Shown here: piece after piece, positions 1-5,565 of the stretch | Numbering within the stretch: the first letter of the stretch is position 1 | Layout of the letters: every line of letters begins with the position of its first letter | NCBI GenBank assembly: GCA_002312935.1 | Contig: DCAT01000168.1 | Coordinates: forward strand, 1-5,565 | Length of the DNA stretch: 5,565 nt | Direction of reading: 5' to 3' | Source: Oceanospirillaceae bacterium UBA1126 | GTDB taxonomy: Bacteria; Pseudomonadota; Gammaproteobacteria; Pseudomonadales; Balneatricaceae | Translations under genes and position numbers: made by a program | Notes under the pieces: generated by a model | Database searches by the model: none | Seen by the model: the letters and a program-made list of their open reading frames with translations, nothing else | What the model was told of the DNA's origin: nothing

Positions 1-851
1 TGGCGAGCTTTGATGAACCCGGTTTAGGCGACCAAAATGGTAACACTATTCGCCAGAACGTTGCGCGGCGCAAGGCAGAACTAGAAGCCCAAGGGGTTAG
101 CTCTGGAGACGCCCAGCGTCAAGCTAGCTATCGCGTTTATGGCAGTAAACCTGGTGCCTATGGTGCGGGATTACAGGGACTTATTGATGAGCGCTGTTGG
201 GCCGAGCGCGCAGACCTTGCGGATGCGTACCTTAACTGGGGTGGATACGCCTATGGTAATCAAACAGGTGATGGGGTGGCGGCCCATGACGATTTTAAAC
301 ATCGCTTAAGCCAGTTAGAGGCTGTGGTACAAAATCAAGACAACCGTGAACACGATTTATTAGACTCCGATGACTACTACCAATTTCAAGGCGGAATGAC
401 AAACGCAGTAACCAGCTTTAGTGGCCAAGCCCCTGCGGTATACCACAGCGATCACAGCAACCCTAGCGTGCCTAAAATCCGTACCCTTAGCGAAGAACTC
501 AATCGTGTGTTGCGCTCTCGTGTACTTAATCCTAAATGGATTAGTGCTATGCAGCGCCATGGTTATAAGGGGGCCTTTGAAATGGCTGCCAGCGTTGACT
601 ATCTTTTTGCTTACGATGCCACTACAGATTTAATTGCTGATTACCAATATGAACAGGTGAGTGACGCGCTAATCTTTGAAACAGATAACCAAGAGTTTAT
701 GCGCAACAATAATCCTGCAGCCTTAGAAGAAATGGCTGAACGCATGTTAGAGGCTTGCCAACGAGGCATGTGGCATGAACCAGGTGAACATCAAAAGGCC
801 TTACAAGATTTGCTGTTAGACTTAGATCAACAGAAGGAAACCGCTTCATGA
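1..851 (+). CDS. cobN: Cobaltochelatase subunit CobN, C-terminal part (5' end outside the window)
   Basis: CobN is the large porphyrinoid-binding subunit of the aerobic cobaltochelatase. With an ATPase pair (CobS/CobT or ChlI/ChlD-like) it inserts Co2+ into hydrogenobyrinic acid a,c-diamide in the cytoplasm. The frame is open from base 3 to the TGA at 849-851, giving 282 visible residues of a family that is usually about 1,200-1,400 long, so only the last fifth or so is here. Family-typical stretches seen: YGSKPGAYGAGLQGLID (about fragment residues 46-62), then NWGGYAYG (80-87), YHSDHSNPSVPKIRTL, RSRVLNPKWI, RHGYKGAFEMAASVDYLFAYDATT, and a C-terminal RMLEACQRGMWHEP. The GTG at 276 lies inside this conserved region and is not a gene start. 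The stop overlaps the cobQ start as ATGA, so the two are probably translationally coupled. No chelatase ATPase gene follows it; the partner subunits must be encoded elsewhere. Identification is very secure from these motifs. Confidence 0.96.
   Translation, partial: ASFDEPGLGDQNGNTIRQNVARRKAELEAQGVSSGDAQRQASYRVYGSKPGAYGAGLQGLIDERCWAERADLADAYLNWGGYAYGNQTGDGVAAHDDFKHRLSQLEAVVQNQDNREHDLLDSDDYYQFQGGMTNAVTSFSGQAPAVYHSDHSNPSVPKIRTLSEELNRVLRSRVLNPKWISAMQRHGYKGAFEMAASVDYLFAYDATTDLIADYQYEQVSDALIFETDNQEFMRNNNPAALEEMAERMLEACQRGMWHEPGEHQKALQDLLLDLDQQKETAS
834..838 (+). promoter_or_regulatory. Ribosome binding site of cobQ
   Basis: AAGGA inside the last codons of cobN, nine bases before the ATG at 848. 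Together with the ATGA overlap it decides the cobQ start in favour of 848 rather than the in-frame ATG at 938, which would cut into the first beta strand before the P-loop. Confidence 0.7.
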
Positions 852-2392
852 CTCAGTCAACATCGACAGCACAGGGTTCACGTACCCTTCTAGTCCAAGG
901 CACCAAAACTGCATTAGAGAAGAATGTCCGCACCCTTATGGTTCAGGGCACCACATCTGATGCAGGAAAAAGTATATTAGTGACAGCTTTATGCCGTATT
1001 TTGGCTCGTAGAGGCATTAAAGTGGCTCCTTTTAAGAGCCAGAATATGGCCCTTAATAGCGCCGTAACTGCTGATGGGGGAGAAATAGGCCGTGCTCAGG
1101 CAGTGCAGGCAGAAGCTTGTTTTTTGGCGCCCGATATACGCATGAACCCTATTCTGCTCAAACCCAACAGTGATTTAGGGTCACAAGTAATATTACGTGG
1201 CAAAGCCATTGGTAACATGAAAGCCGTGGAATACCACCAGCACAAGCCTAAGTTGTTACAAGACGTGGTGTGTGCCCATGGAGAACTATTACAAGACTTC
1301 GATTTAGTCATGGTTGAAGGAGCAGGTAGCCCTGCAGAAATTAATTTAAGGGAACATGACCTAGCCAATATGGGCTTTGCTGAAGCCGTAGACTGCCCTG
1401 TTATTATCGTCGCTGATATAGACCGCGGGGGTGTTTTTGCCCACTTATACGGCACCTTTGAACTGCTCAGCCCCAGCGAACAAGCGCGCACGCGTGGTTT
1501 TATTATTAACCGTTTTCGCGGTGATAAAACACTACTACAAGGGGGTTTAGACTGGTTAGAAGAACACACTGGTAAACCCGTGCTTGCGGTTTTACCTTAT
1601 ATCCACAACTTACACATAGAAGCCGAAGACTCACTAGCAGTTGACCAGTTTGCCAAAAGCGATGATGGCAAGCACTTTAAGGTTGTTGTGCCGATTTACC
1701 CTAGGGCCAGTAACCATACAGATTTTGATGCCTTAAGAATGCACCCAGATGTGGATTGCCAGCTATTAAGAGATGTGCAAACCTTCAAAGGCGCAGACCT
1801 TATTATTTTGCCGGGAAGTAAGAATACCCGTGGTGATTTAGCGTGGCTTAAGCAGTCTGGTTGGGATGCAGTGATTCAACGTCATTTGCGTTTAGGTGGC
1901 AAAGTCATTGGCATTTGTGGTGGTTATCAAATGTTAGGCCAAGCAGTGCATGACCCAGATGGCACCGAGTCAAACGCAGGTACCAGCAAAGGTTTAGGGC
2001 ATTTGGATATTGAAACCCTACTACAAGGCGAAAAACAGTTACGTAACGTACAAGGGCACTGGTTAAACCAAATAGGTGACATTCCAGTAACCGGTTATGA
2101 AATTCATGTGGGACAGACCACTGGACGTGACTTAGCAAAGCCGCTAATGCAACTTAACACTGGCCCAGACGGTGCCCGCAATAGTGAAGACACTGTGATG
2201 GGGAGCTATGTACATGGTTTATTTGATGAACCAAAGCTACTGGAAGAATTATTACACTGGGCCGGTTTAGAACAGACACAAGCGTTCGATTATCCAGCTT
2301 TAAGGGCTGCACAAATAGAACGCTTAGCTGATGAAGTAGAAGCAGAGCTGCCAATAGAGAAAATTTTTAATATCATGCAGGGCTGTATATAA
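848..2392 (+). CDS. cobQ: Cobyric acid synthase (adenosylcobyric acid synthase, glutamine-hydrolysing)
   Basis: Cytoplasmic amidotransferase that adds amide groups to the b, d, e and g side chains of adenosylcobyrinic acid a,c-diamide, using glutamine and ATP, to give adenosylcobyric acid. The protein has 514 residues, slightly longer than the usual 480-510. Domains: an N-terminal dethiobiotin-synthetase-like ATPase with P-loop GTTSDAGKS at 34-42 (Lys41), then FKSQNMALNS at 62-71, VEGAGSPAEINL at 156-167 and DIDRGGVFA at 190-198; SNHTDFDALR at 288-297; then a GATase_3 domain with LPGSKNTRGDL at 321-331, the nucleophile Cys357 in GICGGYQMLG and His456 in GSYVHGLFD. All expected catalytic residues are present. 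Start at 848 is chosen from the ATGA overlap with cobN and an AAGGA site. That start leaves about 27 residues before the usual family beginning (RTLMVQGTTSD), which contain a degenerate copy of the same strand and P-loop (see the repeat entry). Its product goes to CbiB, encoded one base downstream. Confidence 0.97.
   Translation: MTQSTSTAQGSRTLLVQGTKTALEKNVRTLMVQGTTSDAGKSILVTALCRILARRGIKVAPFKSQNMALNSAVTADGGEIGRAQAVQAEACFLAPDIRMNPILLKPNSDLGSQVILRGKAIGNMKAVEYHQHKPKLLQDVVCAHGELLQDFDLVMVEGAGSPAEINLREHDLANMGFAEAVDCPVIIVADIDRGGVFAHLYGTFELLSPSEQARTRGFIINRFRGDKTLLQGGLDWLEEHTGKPVLAVLPYIHNLHIEAEDSLAVDQFAKSDDGKHFKVVVPIYPRASNHTDFDALRMHPDVDCQLLRDVQTFKGADLIILPGSKNTRGDLAWLKQSGWDAVIQRHLRLGGKVIGICGGYQMLGQAVHDPDGTESNAGTSKGLGHLDIETLLQGEKQLRNVQGHWLNQIGDIPVTGYEIHVGQTTGRDLAKPLMQLNTGPDGARNSEDTVMGSYVHGLFDEPKLLEELLHWAGLEQTQAFDYPALRAAQIERLADEVEAELPIEKIFNIMQGCI
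881..976 (+). repeat. Degenerate 48-bp tandem duplication at the 5' end of cobQ
   Basis: Two adjacent 48-bp units, 881-928 and 929-976, in the same reading frame. The first 24 bases match at 19 of 24 positions by hand alignment and the second 24 at 12 of 24. At protein level, residues 12-26 (RTLLVQGTKTALEKN) align with 28-42 (RTLMVQGTTSDAGKS): RTL-VQGT is conserved and Lys25 lines up with P-loop Lys41. The second unit is the real P-loop. The first has lost the glycine and serine of the motif and cannot be a working nucleotide site. It is best read as an old in-frame duplication that lengthened the N-terminus; chance similarity of the 24-base core is possible but less likely. Confidence 0.6.
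2379..2382 (+). promoter_or_regulatory. Possible weak ribosome binding site of cbiB
   Basis: AGGG in the last codons of cobQ, with 11 bases to the ATG at 2394, a rather long spacing. Since the cobQ TAA ends one base before this ATG, cbiB translation probably relies mainly on ribosomes finishing cobQ. Confidence 0.35.
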
Positions 2393-2393
2393 C

Positions 2394-3356
2394 ATGAGTT
2401 TGATTATCACCATTGTTATTGCCCTTGGCCTAGACTATTGGTTAGGTGAACCTAAGCGGCTTCATCCTCTGGTAGGCTTTGGAAGCTTAGCTGATGGACT
2501 GGAGAAGTGGTTCAATTCTGTAGAGGGCGTGCAAGTGAACCAACGTGACACCTTATTAAAATGCAAAGGCACACTCGCATTACTCCTTGCTATTGGCCCT
2601 CTTAGCTTTGCCGCTTATAGCCTAGAGCAAACGTTAGCTACATACGAGGTATTCTCAACACTTTTTGGTGCCGTGGTGCTGTATTTAGCGATTGGATGGC
2701 GCAGTCTAATTCAGCACGCCAAAGCCATATCTGCCCCTCTATATGACGGTGATTTAAGCACAGCCCGAGTTGCAGTGAGCCATATTGTAAGCCGTGACAC
2801 TCAGGACTTGAATGAGCAGGAAATTGCTAAAGCGGCCACAGAATCTGTACTTGAAAATGGTGCTGACGCATTATTTGCAGCCCTGTTTTGGTTTATTATA
2901 GCTGGTATTCCAGGGGTAGTTATTTATCGCCTAAGCAACACCTTAGATGCCATGTGGGGCTATAAAAACCCCCGCTTTTTATACTTTGGATGGGCTGCTG
3001 CACGCTTTGATGACTTACTTAATTTCATCCCTGCTCGCCTCACGGCACTCGCTTACACTTTATGTGGCAGCGTTAATGGGCAAACCCAAAATGCATGGCA
3101 AAGCTGGCGTCAACAGGCTGGCACGTGGAAAAGCCCTAATGCTGGCCCAGTAATGGCAGCAGGAGCTGGCGCTATCGGTGTAGAGCTAGGGGGCAGTGCA
3201 CAGTATCATGGCCACAGCCAACATCGCCCTGTGTTAGGTTCTGGCAGCGCACCCATGGCGGCTAGTATTGATGATGCCTGTGACTTAGTGAACCACAGCC
3301 TAGTGCTTTGGCTAGCAGCGATCTGTTTGCTCATTTTTTTGGGGGCAGTGGTATGA
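2394..3356 (+). CDS. cbiB: Adenosylcobinamide-phosphate synthase CbiB (CobD in Pseudomonas naming)
   Basis: Integral membrane enzyme that joins adenosylcobyric acid to (R)-1-amino-2-propanol O-2-phosphate, the product of the next gene, giving adenosylcobinamide phosphate. It has 320 residues, normal for the family. Seen in order: a hydrophobic N-terminus running into LDYWLGEPKRLHPLVGFG (13-30); hydrophobic segments near 59-75, 88-101, 160-178 and 304-320; VSRDTQDLNEQEI (132-144); ESVLENGADALFAALFW (150-166), the pseudomonad-type version of the ESV-EN motif; YRLSNTLDAMWGY (178-190); ARFDDLLNFIPARLTAL (203-219); and SPNAGPVMAAGAGAIGVELGG (247-267). The start at 2394 gives the expected family N-terminus. 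It sits one base after cobQ and its stop overlaps the cobC start as ATGA. The gene contains a T TTT TTG heptamer seven to nine codons from its start of overlap with cobC (listed separately). Nothing is truncated. Identification is very secure; only the gene name varies between species. Confidence 0.96.
   Translation: MSLIITIVIALGLDYWLGEPKRLHPLVGFGSLADGLEKWFNSVEGVQVNQRDTLLKCKGTLALLLAIGPLSFAAYSLEQTLATYEVFSTLFGAVVLYLAIGWRSLIQHAKAISAPLYDGDLSTARVAVSHIVSRDTQDLNEQEIAKAATESVLENGADALFAALFWFIIAGIPGVVIYRLSNTLDAMWGYKNPRFLYFGWAAARFDDLLNFIPARLTALAYTLCGSVNGQTQNAWQSWRQQAGTWKSPNAGPVMAAGAGAIGVELGGSAQYHGHSQHRPVLGSGSAPMAASIDDACDLVNHSLVLWLAAICLLIFLGAVV
3335..3341 (+). other. Candidate -1 slippery heptamer (T TTT TTG) before the cbiB/cobC overlap
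   Basis: In the cbiB frame the codons are TTT (Phe315) and TTG (Leu316), preceded by T, inside a run of seven T followed by five G. This has the X XXY YYZ form that allows -1 slippage. The -1 frame is the cobC frame and is open across this point, so slippage would read FFGGSG directly into Met1 of CobC and give a single chain of about 672 residues. There is no direct evidence that it works; a T-run next to a G-run can occur by chance. Confidence 0.3.
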
Positions 3357-3362
3357 GCCTCC
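3341..3362 (+). promoter_or_regulatory. Possible small hairpin holding the cobC start codon
   Basis: GGGGGC (3341-3346) can pair with GCCTCC (3357-3362): six pairs, one of them G-U, around a 10-base loop that contains the cbiB stop and cobC ATG. It could limit independent initiation at cobC, so that ribosomes arriving from cbiB are needed to open it. It starts immediately after the slippery heptamer, closer than the usual several-base spacing of a frameshift stimulator. The stem is short and may not be significant. Confidence 0.3.
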
Positions 3363-4411
3363 TATTTCACGGTGGTGATTTACAGTCAGCGTCTGCTATT
3401 TATGGCTGTAAACCTAATGATTGGGTTGATCTATCAACTGGTATTAATCAGCACAGCTACCCTGTGCCAACCATAGACACAAATGCTTGGCACCAGCTAC
3501 CTTACATAGACCCTGCTTTAACCAAAGCCGCTGGCTCTTATTATGGGGAACACCCCTGCTTAGCAAGCAGTGGCAGCCAAAGTGTTATTCAATTACTACC
3601 CTTTATATTGCATCAATTGGGCAACCAGAAAACCACATGGTTACCCAACGTCGGTTATCAAGAACACCGTCAAGCGTGGTCCCAACAAGGTGACGTTAGA
3701 ACTTACAGTGGGTTAGACAGCCGATTAGCTGCCCAACAAATAGATACGGCGCTACATAATAATGAATTAGGCCATTTAGTCATCATCAACCCTAACAACC
3801 CAACAGGCGAAACTTTTAACCCTCAACAGATGCGTTCTTGGGCCCAAAAGCTACATGCGATAGACGGTTTTTTAATAGTTGACGAAGCCTTTATAGACAC
3901 CACTATGACTGCTAGTCTGCTTACAGAGAAGCTAGCAGATAACATGGTAATACTGCGTTCGGTGGGTAAGTTCTTTGGCCTTGCGGGCATTCGCTTAGGG
4001 TTTACCTTTGCAGCTCAAACTGTACTCAATAGTTTGGCCAAGGAGATGGGGCCTTGGTCGGTTAATGGCCCAGCCCAAAAAGTCGCTATTGCGGCTTTAA
4101 ACGATACGCTATGGCAAACTAATATGCGCACTCAACTGGCGAACGAAGCAATGGCACAACTAAGCCTTTGGCAGCACTCAATGACTCAGCTAGGAGCAGA
4201 TTTAGCAGCTTCGCACGAATTATTCCGCAGTTTTGTTATGCCACCAGATTTAGCCCAAAGATTACACCTCAATGCTGCCAAAAACGGCATTTTATTGCGC
4301 CCAGTTGATATCAACTCAAGCACCAGTTTGTTACGCTTTGGTAATGTTGATTTAAGCCACAGCAGAACACTTGAACACTGCCAAAGATGGATACAACAGG
4401 AATCCCCATGA
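3353..4411 (+). CDS. cobC: L-threonine-O-3-phosphate decarboxylase CobC (CobD in Salmonella naming)
   Basis: Cytoplasmic PLP enzyme of the class I/II aminotransferase fold that decarboxylates L-threonine O-3-phosphate to (R)-1-amino-2-propanol O-2-phosphate, the arm used by CbiB. It has 352 residues, normal for the family. Seen: N-terminal FHGGDLQSASAIYG (5-18), DLSTGINQHSYPVP (26-39), SSGSQSVIQLLP (72-83) for the cofactor phosphate region, INPNNPTG (145-152, Asn149), VDEAF (176-180, Asp177 for the pyridine nitrogen), SVGKFFGLAGIRLGF (203-217, PLP Lys206), GPWSVNGPAQ (233-242), and Arg328 in LLRFG as the likely carboxylate-binding arginine. All key residues are present. The frame is open further upstream to a TTG at 3308, but the ATG at 3353 is chosen because the family begins shortly before the HGG motif and because it overlaps the cbiB stop as ATGA. 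A clear Shine-Dalgarno site is lacking, which fits coupling to cbiB. Its stop in turn overlaps the cysG start. Confidence 0.94.
   Translation: MSLLFHGGDLQSASAIYGCKPNDWVDLSTGINQHSYPVPTIDTNAWHQLPYIDPALTKAAGSYYGEHPCLASSGSQSVIQLLPFILHQLGNQKTTWLPNVGYQEHRQAWSQQGDVRTYSGLDSRLAAQQIDTALHNNELGHLVIINPNNPTGETFNPQQMRSWAQKLHAIDGFLIVDEAFIDTTMTASLLTEKLADNMVILRSVGKFFGLAGIRLGFTFAAQTVLNSLAKEMGPWSVNGPAQKVAIAALNDTLWQTNMRTQLANEAMAQLSLWQHSMTQLGADLAASHELFRSFVMPPDLAQRLHLNAAKNGILLRPVDINSSTSLLRFGNVDLSHSRTLEHCQRWIQQESP
4398..4401 (+). promoter_or_regulatory. Ribosome binding site of cysG
   Basis: AGGA in the last codons of cobC, six bases before the ATG at 4408. It is the best-placed Shine-Dalgarno match in the window and supports the ATGA-overlap start. 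Confidence 0.65.
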
Positions 4412-5565
4412 ACTTTTTTCCTCTATTTCACAACACCAAACAGTTAAAAGCACTGCTTATTGGTGGTGGGACCGTTGCCAAACGACGCGTTAAATCATTG
4501 GTAGACGCAGGCATTGCCTGTGATTTGATAGCTACAGCAGTCGCTGAAGGTGTGACCGAGTTAGTAGAAGGCGCAGGTGGCACCGTAACCATTGGAGCCT
4601 ATACTTCAGATGAGGCGATGCTAGGCTACAACCTGATTTTAGCACTCACAGACAATCGCAGTGTTAATCACCAAGTCGCTACTGATGCCAGAGCCATGGG
4701 TTTATTAGTTAATGTGGCCGATTTCCCTGATGATGGCAATATTATTTTTGGCGCCATCATTGACCGCGCGCCGTTAACTATTGCGATTAACAACGGTGGG
4801 GCTTCTCCCGTATTATCTAGCATTTTACGTCAGCAATTAGAGCAATTTGTGCCCAAAGCCTATGGGCAACTAGCCCGCTTGGTGGGGGCTTATCGCACAC
4901 GGGTGAAAGAGGCCTTACCAAGTACCACCGAACGGTCAATTTTTTGGCATCAGGTGCTACAGGGACCTGTTGCAGAAGCCGTTTTCTCTGGTAAGCATAG
5001 TGAAGCCGAAAGCTTATTAAAAACTCATTTAAGAGAGGCCGATAATGGCCTTGATAAGGTCATGAGTAACGGTGAAGTCTTTCTCATAGGAGCAGGCCCT
5101 GGGGATCCAGACCTTCTCACTCTTAGGGCTTTTAGACTGTTACAAAAAGCCGATGTGGTGCTCTATGATGCCTTAGTGTCTGATGGAGTGATGGCTTTAG
5201 TGCCAGAGTCTGTAGAAAGGGTATACGTAGGCAAACGCCGCGCTAACCACAGCGTCCCTCAGACGGGTATTAACCAACTGTTGGTCGATTATGCAAAGCA
5301 GGGCAAGCGAGTCGCACGCCTTAAAGGTGGAGATCCGTTTATCTTTGGCAGAGGCGGGGAAGAAATTGAAACGTTGGCCGAACAGCATGTGCCCTTTCAG
5401 GTAGTACCTGGGATTACTGCTGCCAGTGGCTGCTCTGCCTATTCTGGCATTCCTCTCACTCACAGAAACTATGCCCAATCTGTGCGGTTTGTAACGGGGC
5501 AATTACGCGATGGCAGTGTAAATCTACCTTGGCCAGAACTAATTGTAGAAGGACAAACCTTAGTT
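4408..5565 (+). CDS. cysG: Siroheme synthase CysG: precorrin-2 dehydrogenase/ferrochelatase plus uroporphyrinogen-III C-methyltransferase (3' end outside the window)
   Basis: The frame stays open from the ATG at 4408 to the window edge: 386 residues, against about 457 for E. coli CysG, so about 70-90 C-terminal residues are missing. The N-terminal half is Met8p-like: Rossmann motif LIGGGTVAKRR (17-27) for NAD, LALTDNRSVN (78-87), VADFP with Asp105 matching catalytic Asp104 of enteric CysG, then INNGGASPVLSSILR (127-141). The C-terminal half is the SAM-dependent SUMT domain: LIGAGPGDPDLLTLR (226-240), YDALVSDG with Asp254 (enteric Asp248), VGKR with Lys276 (enteric Lys270), RLKGGDPFIFGRGGEE (304-319), and VPGITAASGCSAYSGIPLTHR (333-353) for SAM binding. 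SUMT makes precorrin-2 from uroporphyrinogen III, serving both B12 and siroheme; the N-terminal half oxidises precorrin-2 to sirohydrochlorin and inserts iron. The start comes from the ATGA overlap with cobC and an AGGA site. Odd: Asn129 stands where Salmonella CysG has phosphorylated Ser128. Confidence 0.95.
   Translation, partial: MNFFPLFHNTKQLKALLIGGGTVAKRRVKSLVDAGIACDLIATAVAEGVTELVEGAGGTVTIGAYTSDEAMLGYNLILALTDNRSVNHQVATDARAMGLLVNVADFPDDGNIIFGAIIDRAPLTIAINNGGASPVLSSILRQQLEQFVPKAYGQLARLVGAYRTRVKEALPSTTERSIFWHQVLQGPVAEAVFSGKHSEAESLLKTHLREADNGLDKVMSNGEVFLIGAGPGDPDLLTLRAFRLLQKADVVLYDALVSDGVMALVPESVERVYVGKRRANHSVPQTGINQLLVDYAKQGKRVARLKGGDPFIFGRGGEEIETLAEQHVPFQVVPGITAASGCSAYSGIPLTHRNYAQSVRFVTGQLRDGSVNLPWPELIVEGQTLV

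Noticed and set aside
276..851. A separate 191-residue gene starting at the GTG at 276
   Set aside because: The same frame is open to the left edge and encodes conserved CobN sequence both before and after this GTG; it is an internal valine codon.
938..940. In-frame ATG as an alternative cobQ start
   Set aside because: It would remove the first part of the beta strand leading to the P-loop, and it has no stop/start overlap like that at 848.
1096..1569. Minus-strand open frame of 157 codons
   Set aside because: It lies fully inside the conserved ATPase domain of cobQ on the other strand, has low-complexity Ser/Pro/Lys-rich content and resembles no family I know. The other minus-strand open frames (around 360-560, 1905-2354 and 5197-5502) are rejected for the same reason.
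2947..3153. Plus-strand out-of-frame ORF inside cbiB, and similar ones at 421-633 and 3487-3693
   Set aside because: They lie within strongly conserved coding sequence of cbiB, cobN and cobC, with no ribosome binding site of note and no recognisable motif.
3308..3352. Upstream TTG start that would add 15 residues to CobC
   Set aside because: The added residues (MASSDLFAHFFGGSG) do not resemble the family N-terminus, and the ATG at 3353 overlaps the cbiB stop in the same ATGA manner as the other junctions. The open frame matters only for the frameshift idea.
4411..4422. T6 run after the cysG start as a second slippery site
   Set aside because: In the cysG frame it reads C TTT TTT, which does not fit the X XXY YYZ heptamer.
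1..5565. A cobalamin riboswitch, terminator, tRNA, mobile element or CRISPR array
   Set aside because: Every base except one is inside a recognised coding sequence, and no repeats or inverted ends of those kinds were seen.

Overview
The window is wholly coding on the + strand. It is an internal piece of an aerobic-type (late cobalt insertion) cobalamin (vitamin B12) biosynthesis operon. Five genes follow each other almost without gaps: the 3' end of cobN (cobaltochelatase large subunit), complete cobQ (cobyric acid synthase), complete cbiB (adenosylcobinamide-phosphate synthase, called cobD in Pseudomonas), complete cobC (L-threonine-O-3-phosphate decarboxylase, called cobD in Salmonella), and the 5' five-sixths or so of cysG (siroheme synthase with a C-terminal SUMT domain).

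Three of the four junctions are 4-base ATGA start/stop overlaps (848-851, 3353-3356, 4408-4411). The fourth, cobQ to cbiB, has one base between stop and start. This points to one polycistronic message with translational coupling. No promoter, terminator, riboswitch, RNA gene, mobile element or CRISPR array is visible, and no intergenic space could hold one; the promoter should lie upstream of position 1.

The genes cover separate steps. CysG (SUMT domain) makes precorrin-2 from uroporphyrinogen III at the entry to the corrin branch. CobN, with ATPase partners not in this window, inserts cobalt into hydrogenobyrinic acid a,c-diamide. CobQ amidates four side chains to give adenosylcobyric acid. 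CobC makes the aminopropanol phosphate arm, and CbiB attaches that arm at the membrane. The nucleotide-loop genes (cobU/cobP, cobS, cobT) and the CobS/CobT or ChlI/ChlD-like chelatase partners are not here.

The protein style suggests a gammaproteobacterium: CbiB and CobC read like pseudomonad-type proteins and CysG is close to the enteric enzyme. By eye the GC content is moderate (about mid-40s percent), with many TTA, AAA and TTT codons, so a marine or aquatic gammaproteobacterium is plausible, but the genus cannot be named.

I see no new biological system. Three details deserve a second look: a degenerate 48-bp tandem duplication at the P-loop end of cobQ; a T TTT TTG slippery heptamer at the cbiB/cobC overlap, where a -1 shift would fuse two enzymes of the same step; and a full-length-type siroheme synthase, with Asn at the position of the enteric regulatory Ser128, inside an aerobic B12 operon.
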